Shown: positions 1-9,200, counted from the stretch's first letter. The stretch: 64,000 nucleotides of DNA from Fulvitalea axinellae (GCF_036492835.1 NZ_AP025318.1:124001-188000), one strand, 5' to 3'. Notes: generated by a model from the letters alone, not told the origin. Numbers and translations: made by a program.

Positions 1-1194
1 CAAACAAACTTGCGGTTGATGGATAAGCTCCCAAAAAAACGAAATTAATCAATACTACCTCCAGTTACAACTAAGCCTTGTAGACCACAGGAACGCCAAG
101 GGGAAGAAGCACGAACTGGCTTTTGTCGTACTGTGCTTTATGCTTGCCGTATTCAGGAGCGGAGGAAAACTCAATTTCTCACAGATTCACCGCTCAATGA
201 AAAGGGATCACGATTATTGGCGGGATTTCACAGGTGGTAAAAGTAAGTGTTGTGTGAGCCGTGTTCAACTCCGAAGAATCCTGAAGGATACAGATATACA
301 GGGACTTAAGGCGGTTGCTGAAACCACTTTTAACGCAAACGAAACTATAGATCCGCAAGCTCTTCAATGGTTTTCGATTGACGGTAAAGAACTCCGGGGG
401 AGTATCGACAAATCCTCAGGGGACAAACGCGGGGAAAGCGTGGTTCTGGTTACCGCGCAAGAAGATAAAACCAGCAAGGTTGTAGGCTACTATTCGGGTA
501 CCAAAGACTCCGAGCGGGGTATTGTCGACGAATATTTTGAAACTCAATCCGGTCTTTCGGGAACGGCTTATACGATGGATGCCCTTCACAATAATTCCGG
601 GTTACTGGAGGGAATCCATGGAAAACGGGGCGTCTACCTTTCACAAATAAAAGGGAACCAGAAAATACTCCGTGAAGACCTTCGAGACATGGAGCGGAGA
701 TCAGAATGTTTGGATTATAAAAAGACCGTCGAAAAGGGCCATGGCAGGATCGAAACAAGAATATACCGGACCTACCCGGTGGAAACGGGATGCTTGGAGC
801 GTCGCTGGTCGAATACGGGGATGAGCTGCTTCATACGGGTAGACCGTACCCGTAAAGTCGTTAAAACAGGAAAAACATCAAGCGAGACATCATACTACGT
901 CAGCAATATAAATACCGGTCTTATTGATCAATACAACTTGCCTAACGCCGTAAGGGGACACTGGTCCGTAGAGGCAAACAATAATATGAGGGATACGAAC
1001 TTCGGAGAGGACGGGTTAAGGAGCCTTGTCTCTGGTATACAGCAAAGTGTTTCATGTATTTTGACTGCTGTAATGAATATTTTGATCCAAAGGAACGCTG
1101 GTGAAAATATGAATGAAATGCGAGAGGAGATCGTAGCAGATATAAATTCTATTCACCAATATTTTAATAGATAGACCTTTATGAACAAGCCCTG
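1..1194 (+). mobile_element. ISAs1-family insertion sequence, left end outside the window
   Basis: The element is recognised from its transposase. The right end is placed near 1194 because the sequence shortly after the stop codon reads GCCCTG at 1189-1194, which resembles the CAGGGC-type tips I associate with this family. The left end is not in the window, so neither inverted repeats nor a target duplication can be checked. Confidence 0.6.
140..1174 (+). CDS. ISAs1-family transposase (N-terminus probably frameshifted)
   Basis: This is a DDE transposase of the ISAs1/H-repeat type. Visible motifs are DGKELRGS with the first Asp, TMDALHNN with the second Asp, and HWSVE with the catalytic Glu followed by NFGEDGLRS, the usual C-terminal signature. 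The ATG at 140 is probably internal. The same frame reads upstream into LVDHRNAKGKKHELAF, the expected family N-terminal domain. The natural start seems to be the ATG at 19 (MDKLPKK), which is one base out of frame; an A7 run at 33-39 lies at the point where the frame changes. Either the copy is broken or it starts at a rare codon. Confidence 0.85.
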   Translation: MLAVFRSGGKLNFSQIHRSMKRDHDYWRDFTGGKSKCCVSRVQLRRILKDTDIQGLKAVAETTFNANETIDPQALQWFSIDGKELRGSIDKSSGDKRGESVVLVTAQEDKTSKVVGYYSGTKDSERGIVDEYFETQSGLSGTAYTMDALHNNSGLLEGIHGKRGVYLSQIKGNQKILREDLRDMERRSECLDYKKTVEKGHGRIETRIYRTYPVETGCLERRWSNTGMSCFIRVDRTRKVVKTGKTSSETSYYVSNINTGLIDQYNLPNAVRGHWSVEANNNMRDTNFGEDGLRSLVSGIQQSVSCILTAVMNILIQRNAGENMNEMREEIVADINSIHQYFNR

Positions 1195-1248
1195 GACCTT
1201 ATATCGACGTGAATCATTTTATCATGATTTTCCGTATCTTTACGGTAA

Positions 1249-1677
1249 GTGAGGAAATGGACTAAAATATCGCTCTCCGTTACGCTTGCCCTGTATGTCA
1301 TTATGGCTACGGTGGGAGCTAACATGTACACCCACATTTGCGGAATGTCGGGAGCAGAAACCTCAGTTTACACACAAAACTTCGGATGTTGCTCGGAATC
1401 AGAGCCGGAAACTACAAGCGAAGAGCCCGAATTTTGCCAGCCAAAATGCTGCCATCTCAGCCAACAATACTTGGCGGCGGAGTTTCAATATTTCGAGCAT
1501 CCGCAGATCTCGAAGGTCCCTTCGCCAAACATTCTGAGTCCGATCGCCCCACTCGCTGACCATCTTCCGGCGCTTGGATTCCACACTAAATACATCACCG
1601 GATTTGGCGGGAAATCACCGCCTCCCCCCCTTTACGGCCGAATTGCGCTCAGCCGTTTTTGCGTGCTTTTGATTTGA
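1249..1677 (+). CDS. HYC_CC_PP-family small cysteine-rich protein
   Basis: A 142-residue protein starting at GTG (MRKWTKISLSV), with an N-terminal hydrophobic segment that can act as a signal peptide. Just after it comes HICG, then CC, CQPKCCH, and a PPPP run near the C-terminus. This order of HxC, CC and PP is the hallmark of the small Bacteroidota proteins named HYC_CC_PP, which typically sit directly before a TonB-dependent receptor, as here. The cysteines and histidines suggest binding of a transition metal in the periplasm, but that is inference. A promoter-like TATCTTTA at 1235-1242 lies only a few bases before the start codon, so the transcript could be nearly leaderless. Confidence 0.75.
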   Translation: MRKWTKISLSVTLALYVIMATVGANMYTHICGMSGAETSVYTQNFGCCSESEPETTSEEPEFCQPKCCHLSQQYLAAEFQYFEHPQISKVPSPNILSPIAPLADHLPALGFHTKYITGFGGKSPPPPLYGRIALSRFCVLLI

Positions 1678-1800
1678 AAAACGTTGGCGTCGGCCTAGTG
1701 CCGCACACCCGATTCCCCTTTGTTCAAAAATAAAGGGGCAACGTTTATTTTTATCAAATCGAAAAATACGTCACGATTATGCGTGACGGCACTATACGCA

Positions 1801-4032
1801 ATGAAAAACTATATTTTATTTGGCATAATCATATTATGCGGACTGTTTGGGATGAAAGCGAAAGCCCAAACCGCACAGAAAAAAGTCCTTGTAACCGTAA
1901 CGGACCAAGCCGGCGAAACCCTTCCGGGCGCCAATGTCATCATTTTGGGAAAAGACAAAGGCTTGGCAACCGACCTGAACGGCAGAGCCCAACTTTCTGG
2001 AATCTCCGCCGGCGACACTATCCAAGTGAGCTTTACGGGGTTCTCACCTACGAAAAAAGTCTTCGCCGGACAATCCAGCGTTACGATCGCCCTTCAGGAA
2101 GGTGTTGAGTTGGAAACTGTTGAAGTAAAAGGCGGATCCAAATTCGTGGATACCAAGACCCTGACCCAGTCGGAATATATCACCGCCGAGGAGCTTAAGC
2201 ACGCAGCCTGCTGTAATCTTTCCGAAAGTTTCGAAACCAACGCTTCCGTTGACGTATCGCAAAGCGACGCGGCTACGGGCGCCAAACAGATCCGCTTTCT
2301 CGGGCTATCGGGCAAATACACGCAAATTCAGGTTGACAATATCCCGACTATCCGCGGGCTAAATTCCGCTTACGGCCTTACTTATGTTCCGGGAACTTGG
2401 GTGGCGGGAATCGACGTGAACAAAGGCGCCGGATCCATCACCAACGGTTACGAATCGATGACCGGGCAGATTAACGTCCGTTTGCTTCAGCCGGACAAAA
2501 CGGAAAAACTGTACCTCAACGCCTACGGCAACAGCCTCGGGCGCGCCGAGCTGAACGTTCATACAGGACACAAGATCAACGACAAGTGGAGCTCGTCGCT
2601 TTTGGTACACGGCAATATTTTGGAAAGCGAAATCGACCGCAACGATGACGGCTTCCTCGACGCTCCGAAGTCCAAGCAAATCAACGTGCTGAACCGCTGG
2701 AAATACGAAGGCGACAAGGTAATGGGCAATTGGGGCGTACAGGTAATGGCCGACAGCAAACTTGGTGGACAAAAGGGCTTTTCCCGTGATGACGACAACA
2801 AGACATCCCAACTTTACGGAATCGGCGTAGACACCAAAAAGATTGATTTCTTCGGCAAAAACGGCTTCAACCAACTTGGCGGAACCTCCGACAACTTGGC
2901 CGTATTCTACTCGGTTTCTTATATGGACGTAGACAGCTACTACGGACGCCGCGACTATTCCGGCCAACAGCTTTCGGCGTATTTCAACAGCCTTTACCTT
3001 ACGCAAATCGGTTCGGACAGGCATAAAATCGCTACGGGAACCAGCCTGACTTTCGACAAATTCGACGAAGAACTCGACCGCTTGGATCCGCAACTGAACA
3101 GGTACGATTGGTCCAGAAACGAAACCGTAGTAGGAGCATTCTTCGAATACACAGGCAAATTCACCGATCGCCTGACCGGTATGGCCAGCGCCCGCTACGA
3201 CTACAATTCCATCTACGACGGGCAGTTCACCCCGCGTTTCCACTTAAAGTACGAAATCAAAGACGGTACAGTCTTGAGAGCCAGCGCCGGCAAGGGCGTT
3301 CGCACACCGAATCCCGTTGCGGAAAACACACGTTTCCTCGTATCAAACCGGGAAGTGTATATGGATGAAAACCTTGACCAGGAGGTGTCATGGAATTACG
3401 GAGTCAGCTTCCAACACGAGTTTTACCTCTTCGACCGAAAGGCTTCGTTCGTAACGGATTATTACTACACGCATTTCAACAACAAGCTGATTGTGGATAT
3501 GGACACCGATCCGAACAAGGTATTCTTCCAAAACCTTGACGGATCCGCCTACGCCCACAGCTTTCAGGCCGAATTGTCTTTCGAGCCTTTGTCTGGTCTA
3601 AGCGCCAGCACGGCTTACAAACTATATGACGTGCGCCAAACGATAAACGGCGATCTTCAGCAAATGCCGCTCGTGCCACGCCACCGTTTCTTCCTGAACC
3701 TTGGCTACGAGACTGTTAACGAGAAATGGCGCTTTGACTGGACCGGCCATTTCTTCGGCGAAAAAAGAATGCCCCATACGGAAAACAAACCCACTGAATA
3801 CCAGCAAGACGAATACTCGCCGGCCTTCTTTACGATGCATGCGCAGGCCAGCTATAAATTCTCGGACAAACTGGAAATCTATGTAGGTGGAGAGAACTTA
3901 GGAAACTATACGCAGGACGATCCGGTAATCGCTCCGGGCGATCCGTTCGGCGAAAACTTCGACGCCTCCATGAACTGGGGGCCTGTAATCGGGACCATGA
4001 TCTATACCGGCATCCGCTGGAACGTGCTCTAA
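1801..4032 (+). CDS. TonB-dependent outer-membrane receptor, metal-type
   Basis: The protein starts at MKNYILFG with a clear signal peptide ending at KAKAQ. It then has a carboxypeptidase-regulatory-like domain (VLVTVTDQAGETLPGANV onward), a plug (QIQVDNIPTIRGLNSAYG, KGAGSITNGYESMTGQ) and a 22-strand-type barrel ending in an aromatic-rich C-terminus. The motif HAACCNLSESFETNASVDVS is characteristic of the receptors paired with HYC_CC_PP proteins. It probably imports a metal or metal chelate across the outer membrane using TonB energy; the substrate cannot be read from sequence. An upstream in-frame start at 1720 would put about 27 extra residues before the signal peptide and is unlikely. Confidence 0.85.
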   Translation: MKNYILFGIIILCGLFGMKAKAQTAQKKVLVTVTDQAGETLPGANVIILGKDKGLATDLNGRAQLSGISAGDTIQVSFTGFSPTKKVFAGQSSVTIALQEGVELETVEVKGGSKFVDTKTLTQSEYITAEELKHAACCNLSESFETNASVDVSQSDAATGAKQIRFLGLSGKYTQIQVDNIPTIRGLNSAYGLTYVPGTWVAGIDVNKGAGSITNGYESMTGQINVRLLQPDKTEKLYLNAYGNSLGRAELNVHTGHKINDKWSSSLLVHGNILESEIDRNDDGFLDAPKSKQINVLNRWKYEGDKVMGNWGVQVMADSKLGGQKGFSRDDDNKTSQLYGIGVDTKKIDFFGKNGFNQLGGTSDNLAVFYSVSYMDVDSYYGRRDYSGQQLSAYFNSLYLTQIGSDRHKIATGTSLTFDKFDEELDRLDPQLNRYDWSRNETVVGAFFEYTGKFTDRLTGMASARYDYNSIYDGQFTPRFHLKYEIKDGTVLRASAGKGVRTPNPVAENTRFLVSNREVYMDENLDQEVSWNYGVSFQHEFYLFDRKASFVTDYYYTHFNNKLIVDMDTDPNKVFFQNLDGSAYAHSFQAELSFEPLSGLSASTAYKLYDVRQTINGDLQQMPLVPRHRFFLNLGYETVNEKWRFDWTGHFFGEKRMPHTENKPTEYQQDEYSPAFFTMHAQASYKFSDKLEIYVGGENLGNYTQDDPVIAPGDPFGENFDASMNWGPVIGTMIYTGIRWNVL

Positions 4033-4087
4033 TCTGAGCGAATAAAAAAATTCGGACGGCAAAGCCCACCTTCGCCGTTTCGAAACC

Positions 4088-4123
4088 CCGGGGAACCTTG
4101 CCCATATGGTTCCCCGGTTTTTT
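4088..4123 (+). terminator. Intrinsic terminator after the TonB receptor
   Basis: A perfect 10-bp stem (CCGGGGAACC at 4088-4097 with GGTTCCCCGG at 4108-4117) encloses a 10-base loop and is followed by six T. It lies 56 bases after the receptor stop codon and before a convergent gene. Confidence 0.9.
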
Positions 4124-4177
4124 ATTTTATGGGGATTAAACGAAAGGAACCTGTTCGGTCTCCTAACGTTTTTTCCA

Positions 4178-5929
4178 TTAAACGTTTACCTTATTTCCGT
4201 CTTCCTCCAGTGTCCAGCGGTATCTGTCCACTTCAAATTTCATCCCTTTGGTTCCGCTTTGGTAATGTGGCTTTTTATATAAAAATTCATAGGGAGTATA
4301 AATAGTGGGGCAATCTGGATTATCCTCTTTTAGCTTCGCAAAATCTTTCCAGTGTTGGTCGTATCTACGGATTGCCTCGGCAATGGCTTGCTTGTCATAT
4401 ATGCCAGTCTCGTCCCCTTCCATTCCTTTCAATAAAATGGTCCAGCCTTCGGCTATAATCCTATATTTGATCAAACCGTACACCGCCGACACCTTGAAGA
4501 ATTTGTCATTGGCTTCGTTATCGGATTTAATCTTATTAGAAAGACTGACGATATTTTCCCAAATAGCCAAACACTCTCGCTTCTCGGCCAAAACCTTTTC
4601 GGTATTTCCTTCCTTATGGATTTTTTTCAATTCTTTCACTAAACGATTTCCGCCCATAAACTGATCGCGAAGCCACCATGGCGAAATGTTCTGGACAAGG
4701 CTGTTATGCCCACGGATCACGCCTTTCGGGCTGAGCAAACACATTTCTCTGAAGTTCTTACGACTGTCTTCGTCGTGTATCCCGATTTTGGTCATATATT
4801 CCCCAAAGATCTCTTCCTCACTGCGTGAGGTGTCATTTGCCCAAGCGCTCAGCACATAAGCGTTAAGTTCTGGCCAGATCTCGTTTTCGATATAAGGCCC
4901 AACCCATCCGCCACCGCGTGACCAAGTCCATACTCCCTTAAAAATTGGATTATTCAGTAAATCCTTAAGCGAAGAAGGCGAATAATCCGATTTTCCATAT
5001 TCTTCAAACCCTTCAATTACTCCTTTCGCTATATAATTCGGGTGCGTTCCTTTTCCTTCATATTCGCGCTGGCATTGTATCTCTACAATCTGCTGGTGTT
5101 TTCCGATTCCGATCGTCTTATTGTATGGAGTACCACGGTGAAAATCACCATTTTGATGTTTTATCGAAAAAAAGAGTTTTTCATGAGGCTCCACTTTGTC
5201 GGTCACATCCAAATACTCTTCCGGACGACTGTGAAGATACCCCCACGTCCGGTAGACTAGCGTTTTGTCTCTCTTCTCGCAAAGCTCTTCCCTGAACATG
5301 TTTATAAGGCGGGTCTGTAGCACGTTTTTCTTTTTCCCTGGCTTCCAACTTCCCTTATATGGGCCATTTCCCGTGTGATAAGGAATATTAGTCAAGTAAG
5401 TTTCCCCCGTACGGACTACAAAACCGTCCAAGTCAGGAAAACGCTTAAAGATGGCGTTAATCATATAACGGTAAATCTCCCAAGTCTTTTCCTTATCGAA
5501 AGTCACTCTGCCCTGATCGTCGCAGATTTCATCTTTGTAAAGCTCCACTAGGGTCTTCGGAAAAACCAAGACATCTGGCTGGCATAAAAATTTGATTCCG
5601 GCTTTGTGCGCTTTTTTCAAACGTTGGTCAAAAGCGGTCGCTTTATCTTCCACCCATTTACGGCCCTCGCTTCCTTCCGGAAAGATCCGTTTATCGAAAT
5701 CGTCCCAAGTAATCAGGGTCTGGACAAAAACATAATCGGTAAGAACCTGGCCATCATAACCAAACGAAGCCAGTTTTTCCGGATCCATAAACGAAGTGTT
5801 CGTCATTGCCTCACCCGGATTGTGCTGAACTTGGTCGATAATCAAGGGCAGTTTGTTGGGGTTCTCCGTTTCGCAAGCCAAAAACAACATGGCCACAAGG
5901 CCAAGCCATACGGCGTTAAGCTTTTTCAT
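4178..5929 (-). CDS. Lipoprotein of unknown function, possible TIM-barrel glycoside hydrolase
   Basis: About 583 residues from MKKLNAVWLG, with a lipobox (MLFLAC) giving a mature N-terminal Cys, so it is probably membrane-anchored. The body has alternating strand/helix character with motifs such as LDGFVVRTGETYLTN, YRTWGYLHS, FFSIKHQNGDFHRG and GVWTWSRGGGWVGPY. This pattern resembles TIM-barrel enzymes of the alpha-glucuronidase (GH67/GH115-like) kind, with Glu and Asp at strand ends, but I cannot assign a family. A start 15 codons earlier is possible; the later ATG fits the lipoprotein signal better. It stands alone between two unrelated genes. Confidence 0.6.
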   Translation of the reverse strand: MKKLNAVWLGLVAMLFLACETENPNKLPLIIDQVQHNPGEAMTNTSFMDPEKLASFGYDGQVLTDYVFVQTLITWDDFDKRIFPEGSEGRKWVEDKATAFDQRLKKAHKAGIKFLCQPDVLVFPKTLVELYKDEICDDQGRVTFDKEKTWEIYRYMINAIFKRFPDLDGFVVRTGETYLTNIPYHTGNGPYKGSWKPGKKKNVLQTRLINMFREELCEKRDKTLVYRTWGYLHSRPEEYLDVTDKVEPHEKLFFSIKHQNGDFHRGTPYNKTIGIGKHQQIVEIQCQREYEGKGTHPNYIAKGVIEGFEEYGKSDYSPSSLKDLLNNPIFKGVWTWSRGGGWVGPYIENEIWPELNAYVLSAWANDTSRSEEEIFGEYMTKIGIHDEDSRKNFREMCLLSPKGVIRGHNSLVQNISPWWLRDQFMGGNRLVKELKKIHKEGNTEKVLAEKRECLAIWENIVSLSNKIKSDNEANDKFFKVSAVYGLIKYRIIAEGWTILLKGMEGDETGIYDKQAIAEAIRRYDQHWKDFAKLKEDNPDCPTIYTPYEFLYKKPHYQSGTKGMKFEVDRYRWTLEEDGNKVNV

Positions 5930-6173
5930 ACTGAATAAATAAATGTGTGCGTAAAATTTAAAAAATAGGCGCAACAGGTCTCCGGCGAGAAAAGAGACGC
6001 TAAAATGGCGAGATAGACCTATTTACCGACTTGTGTACGAGTCAGTAGTGTTAATATAGTTGATTCATATATAAAATATGCGTTTCAGGAAATAAACTAC
6101 ATTCTCAAACACATTGAAAATATAATTCAGACATCATCCTCTAAATTATTCTGAGTAAAAGACAATCACACAC

Positions 6174-7727
6174 CTAAGTTGCTTGCGCGCTGCGTTCTGG
6201 ATCGGTGATTCCCAATTCCCGTTTACGCTCTTCTAATAGACTCTGAAGGTTTCCAACCCCAAACCCAGAAAAGGCTTTCCTCATCGCTTCCCAATTTGCT
6301 TTAAAGGCCTGAATTTCCTCCATCACTATTCCTTGAACGTTCGAAAAAGTTGTCAACTCGCCCAATAGTTCCGGGCGCTCGTACATCCGCAATAAGGCTT
6401 CCACTAATCCCGTCATCAGGATATTTACTTGGTGCGAGTCAAAATGCGCTTCGGGGAGTCTATGCTTACGCCGAATATCAGGCGCTTCAAAAAGTCGATG
6501 TCCTTGCCCTGATTCAAAAGACGATAATAGACTAGTATATAAAATTTCCATATTTCGGGCCGAATCCCCAAGCGCTGTCTTCACAGATGTGGCGCTACTA
6601 CCAGAGTTTAGCAAAAGACCTCGCAACCTACCCAAGTCCGCCATCGGGTAATCCGGTCTTGGTAGATTGAGTGCCAGTTTGCTGAAAAAATCCATCCCAC
6701 CCAATGACAGTCCTTGGTCAATCCCCGTAACGGTATCTGTGTCCTTATCATACAAAATATTGTCTGCGCTCAGCACTTTTCCCATTCGGTCGAAATTCCC
6801 TAACAATAAATCATAAGCGACCAATTCACCTACGGCGGCCAGATGATTTGGAGACCTCATAAATGTACCGTAATCCTCATCGCTCAACGATGAGAGAGTT
6901 TCACCAGGCCCGACTTCCATCATTATCATACGCTTCTGTTCCTCCTCAATTCGGTGGGGAGTCAAAAGGAATTTCAGGTTCCCGCTTATAGAACGATGTT
7001 GTTTATGCTCAACCATCCACTCCAATTCGTCCCGTTTAATCATTCTGGCTTTCGGAGCCCGTACACGATGCCCCATGTAGTGAATGAAATTTGAGGCGAA
7101 TACTTCATTTTTTCCTCGGGGTAGCCAACATCGGTCATTATGCCATTTCACGACATGAGTCGGATCGCCTTCATGTGGCCACATAAAAAGAACCGTTCCT
7201 TGCTGACCGCCGGGCAAAAGCTGCCGTTCCGTCTTAAAGTCCTGATAACGAACACCCAAATTCTCATCAAATGACTCTTTAACGGATCTTCCCCCCATTC
7301 CAGCCCGTACTATAGGCCCGTGTCCAGAGGGAATGGAAGTTGCTCCTCCGCCTCTTCGCTCCTCTACGGTCTGTTTCAGAGAGGTCCCCTTGGGTAAAGT
7401 AATATCATCGAATTCGTCAAAATAATCGTCGGCGGTTTTTCCTTTGGAGTCTACACGGGGCGGATTACTCGGCGGGTCGAACGGCCGTCTAACCACTTCT
7501 GTCCTTGTCGGCTCGATTTTTATTAACAAATCTCCGGACACCTTATAGCCTGAAGGGACTGTCCCCGACTCTTTCCAAGATTTTAGCGCTTCCGCATATT
7601 CCGTATCTATTGGAGCATGGCTAAACTTAGGCTTCGAGCTCCTAAACCAGCTGAACATCGCTTGGGCGGTCTGGGCCTGACTTCCCGTAACTCTCCGGTG
7701 CTTTTGCCGAGACTTATTGGCCCACAT
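6174..7727 (-). CDS. Actin-fragmin kinase/HipA-like protein, putative effector
   Basis: A 517-residue protein without signal peptide or membrane segment. Residues about 175-345 match the fold of actin-fragmin kinase and HipA/PI3K-like kinases. HVVKWHN carries the ATP-binding Lys194, KNEVFASNF the paired Glu208, and GNFDR (310-314) plus SADNILYD the catalytic loop with Asp313 and Asn323. GIDQG (335-339) holds the metal-binding Asp337. All key residues are present, so it could be active. The first 16 residues (MWANKSRQKHRRVTGS) align without gaps with the starts of the two M91-like proteins at 41342 and 60446, which supports this start; a purine-rich AGGAAA precedes it. The region of residues 25-150 is low-complexity and Pro/Gly-rich. 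The substrate is unknown; a role on host or competitor cells is inference. Confidence 0.75.
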   Translation of the reverse strand: MWANKSRQKHRRVTGSQAQTAQAMFSWFRSSKPKFSHAPIDTEYAEALKSWKESGTVPSGYKVSGDLLIKIEPTRTEVVRRPFDPPSNPPRVDSKGKTADDYFDEFDDITLPKGTSLKQTVEERRGGGATSIPSGHGPIVRAGMGGRSVKESFDENLGVRYQDFKTERQLLPGGQQGTVLFMWPHEGDPTHVVKWHNDRCWLPRGKNEVFASNFIHYMGHRVRAPKARMIKRDELEWMVEHKQHRSISGNLKFLLTPHRIEEEQKRMIMMEVGPGETLSSLSDEDYGTFMRSPNHLAAVGELVAYDLLLGNFDRMGKVLSADNILYDKDTDTVTGIDQGLSLGGMDFFSKLALNLPRPDYPMADLGRLRGLLLNSGSSATSVKTALGDSARNMEILYTSLLSSFESGQGHRLFEAPDIRRKHRLPEAHFDSHQVNILMTGLVEALLRMYERPELLGELTTFSNVQGIVMEEIQAFKANWEAMRKAFSGFGVGNLQSLLEERKRELGITDPERSAQAT

Positions 7728-7917
7728 ACTTTCCTATTTCTCCAAAGCGATATTCCACTCAAAAGAAACGTCCTATAATTCTTCTTGTTCGTGCGATTCT
7801 GATTTAGAAAAACAGCTTCTAAACTTCTATATTATAACTCAAAAACAGTATTCTGACGGAAAAGAATTATTATTGTCTTCAATAGAAATTTCATTTCGTG
7901 GCCATAAGTAAATACTG

Positions 7918-8670
7918 ATGTCGAGACTATTATTAACCTTCTTGATGACTGGGTTATTTTTTACAAACCCGGCAAAAGCGCAAAAAATTGACAATATAAA
8001 AGTCAATAAACACATCGAGCTAATACATTTGCGCGATTCAGTATTTACGCACGTATCATGGCATAAAACCGAGAGTTTCGGCTTTTTCCCGGCAAACGGA
8101 TTACTTGTGGTAAGGAACGGAAGAGGATTATTAATCGACACGCCGATGGATATTCAAAAGACAAAAGAATTGGTCGAATATGTCGAAAACAAGATGGGGA
8201 TAAAAGTCGAAAAGTTTATAGCGGGCCATTATCACGACGATTGCATCGGAGGGTTGGAGTATTTGCAACAAAAAGAAATCCCGTCGATCGCCAACCGAAT
8301 GACGGTGGCCAAATGTAAAGAGGAAGGCTTTCCGGTTCCCGACCAGTCATTTACAAAGAAAATGGCCTTCGACTTTTACGGAACGCCTATCGAATGTCGC
8401 TATCTCGGCGGTGGACATACGGCTGACAACATCGTGGTTTATATCCCGAATTCAAAAGTGCTGTTCGGCGGATGCCTGATAAAATCGGCTCAAGCAAAAG
8501 GCATAGGGAATACCGCCGACGCTGTGTTGGGCAAATGGGGATCAACGGTAAAGCGTGTACAAAAACGCTATTCTAAGGCGGAAATAATCGTGCCCGGACA
8601 CGGAAAGCACGGAGGACATGACACGTTTACAAATACGATCCGGCTTATTGAGGCAAACCAGCCAAAATAA
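7918..8670 (+). CDS. Subclass B1 metallo-beta-lactamase
   Basis: A 250-residue periplasmic enzyme with signal peptide (cleavage near PAKAQ). It hydrolyses beta-lactam rings with two zinc ions. All B1 ligands are visible: HYHDD at 104-108 (His104, His106, Asp108), His167 in GGGHT, Cys186 in FGGC and His228 in PGHG. The Cys ligand and the spacing point to subclass B1 (BlaB/IND-like chromosomal enzymes of Bacteroidota) rather than B2 or B3. There is no integron, IS or plasmid sequence beside it, so it is probably a resident gene. Its actual substrate range cannot be told from sequence. Confidence 0.9.
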   Translation: MSRLLLTFLMTGLFFTNPAKAQKIDNIKVNKHIELIHLRDSVFTHVSWHKTESFGFFPANGLLVVRNGRGLLIDTPMDIQKTKELVEYVENKMGIKVEKFIAGHYHDDCIGGLEYLQQKEIPSIANRMTVAKCKEEGFPVPDQSFTKKMAFDFYGTPIECRYLGGGHTADNIVVYIPNSKVLFGGCLIKSAQAKGIGNTADAVLGKWGSTVKRVQKRYSKAEIIVPGHGKHGGHDTFTNTIRLIEANQPK

Positions 8671-8682
8671 GAATGCCTTTCC

Positions 8683-8731
8683 AAAAACCGGAAAAGCTAT
8701 AAACAATGCGATTATCGCTTTCCCAGTTTTT
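8683..8731. terminator. Probable bidirectional terminator
   Basis: A-rich AAAAACCGGAAAAGC (8683-8697) can pair with GCTTTCCCAGTTTTT (8717-8731) with two mismatches, giving A and T tracts at both ends. It lies exactly between the convergent beta-lactamase and the small membrane protein gene. Confidence 0.5.
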
Positions 8732-8744
8732 GCCAAGACTCTAT

Positions 8745-9200
8745 TTATTCGCCCGCTAGAGCTTGAGGCCAACTGTTTTTTATCTTGTACATATTTTGCA
8801 TATGGGGCAACAGCAATAATAATTCCCAGCGTACGGTAAGTGAATATTGCCCTGTTTCAATAATTGGATAAAGCATCAATGCCAGATAAGCGACTAAGCT
8901 TATCCAAGCCTCGACAAAAGCTATCGTAACGGCCCAACTTTTTTCAGTCCAAAGACTAAGAGCAACCACACTCTTGAACATAAAAATCCAAATAAAGAAA
9001 ATATCCGTAAACGCATTGGGGTTATAATTATCAAAAGCCTGAATTCCGAAATCCACACCAAGCAATCTTAGCAGGTATAGTACGAGGATTGTTGGTCCTA
9101 AAACCAAAAATATCCAGCAGAACATAACAGTCCACCAAGGCAGAAGGGACCGCCTCCGATCAATATTTGTTAATTCTAGATTTGAGTCAATTATATTCAT
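8745..9200 (-). CDS. Small four-helix membrane protein of unknown function
   Basis: A 151-residue protein with about four predicted membrane segments: WWTVMFCWIFLVLGPTILVL near residues 22-45, FTDIFFIWIFMFKSVVALSL near 63-83, WAVTIAFVEAWISLVAYLAL near 88-108, and a weaker one after 120. No catalytic or binding motif is recognised. It resembles generic DUF-type membrane proteins. It is monocistronic and convergent with the beta-lactamase gene. Confidence 0.65.
   Translation of the reverse strand: MNIIDSNLELTNIDRRRSLLPWWTVMFCWIFLVLGPTILVLYLLRLLGVDFGIQAFDNYNPNAFTDIFFIWIFMFKSVVALSLWTEKSWAVTIAFVEAWISLVAYLALMLYPIIETGQYSLTVRWELLLLLPHMQNMYKIKNSWPQALAGE

Noticed and set aside
2359-3243. 294-codon minus-strand frame within the TonB receptor gene
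   Set aside because: Antisense shadow of a recognised receptor, with no ribosome-binding site or domain of its own.
5966-6026. AAATAGG...CCTATTT foldback between two leftward genes as terminator of the kinase-like gene
   Set aside because: The 7-bp stem encloses more than 40 bases with competing pairings (GGTCT/AGACC), and it is 150 bases from the stop codon; too weak to annotate.
7717-7911. 64-codon plus-strand frame before the beta-lactamase gene
   Set aside because: No plausible start context or homology; it overlaps the start of the divergent kinase-like gene and fills a promoter region.
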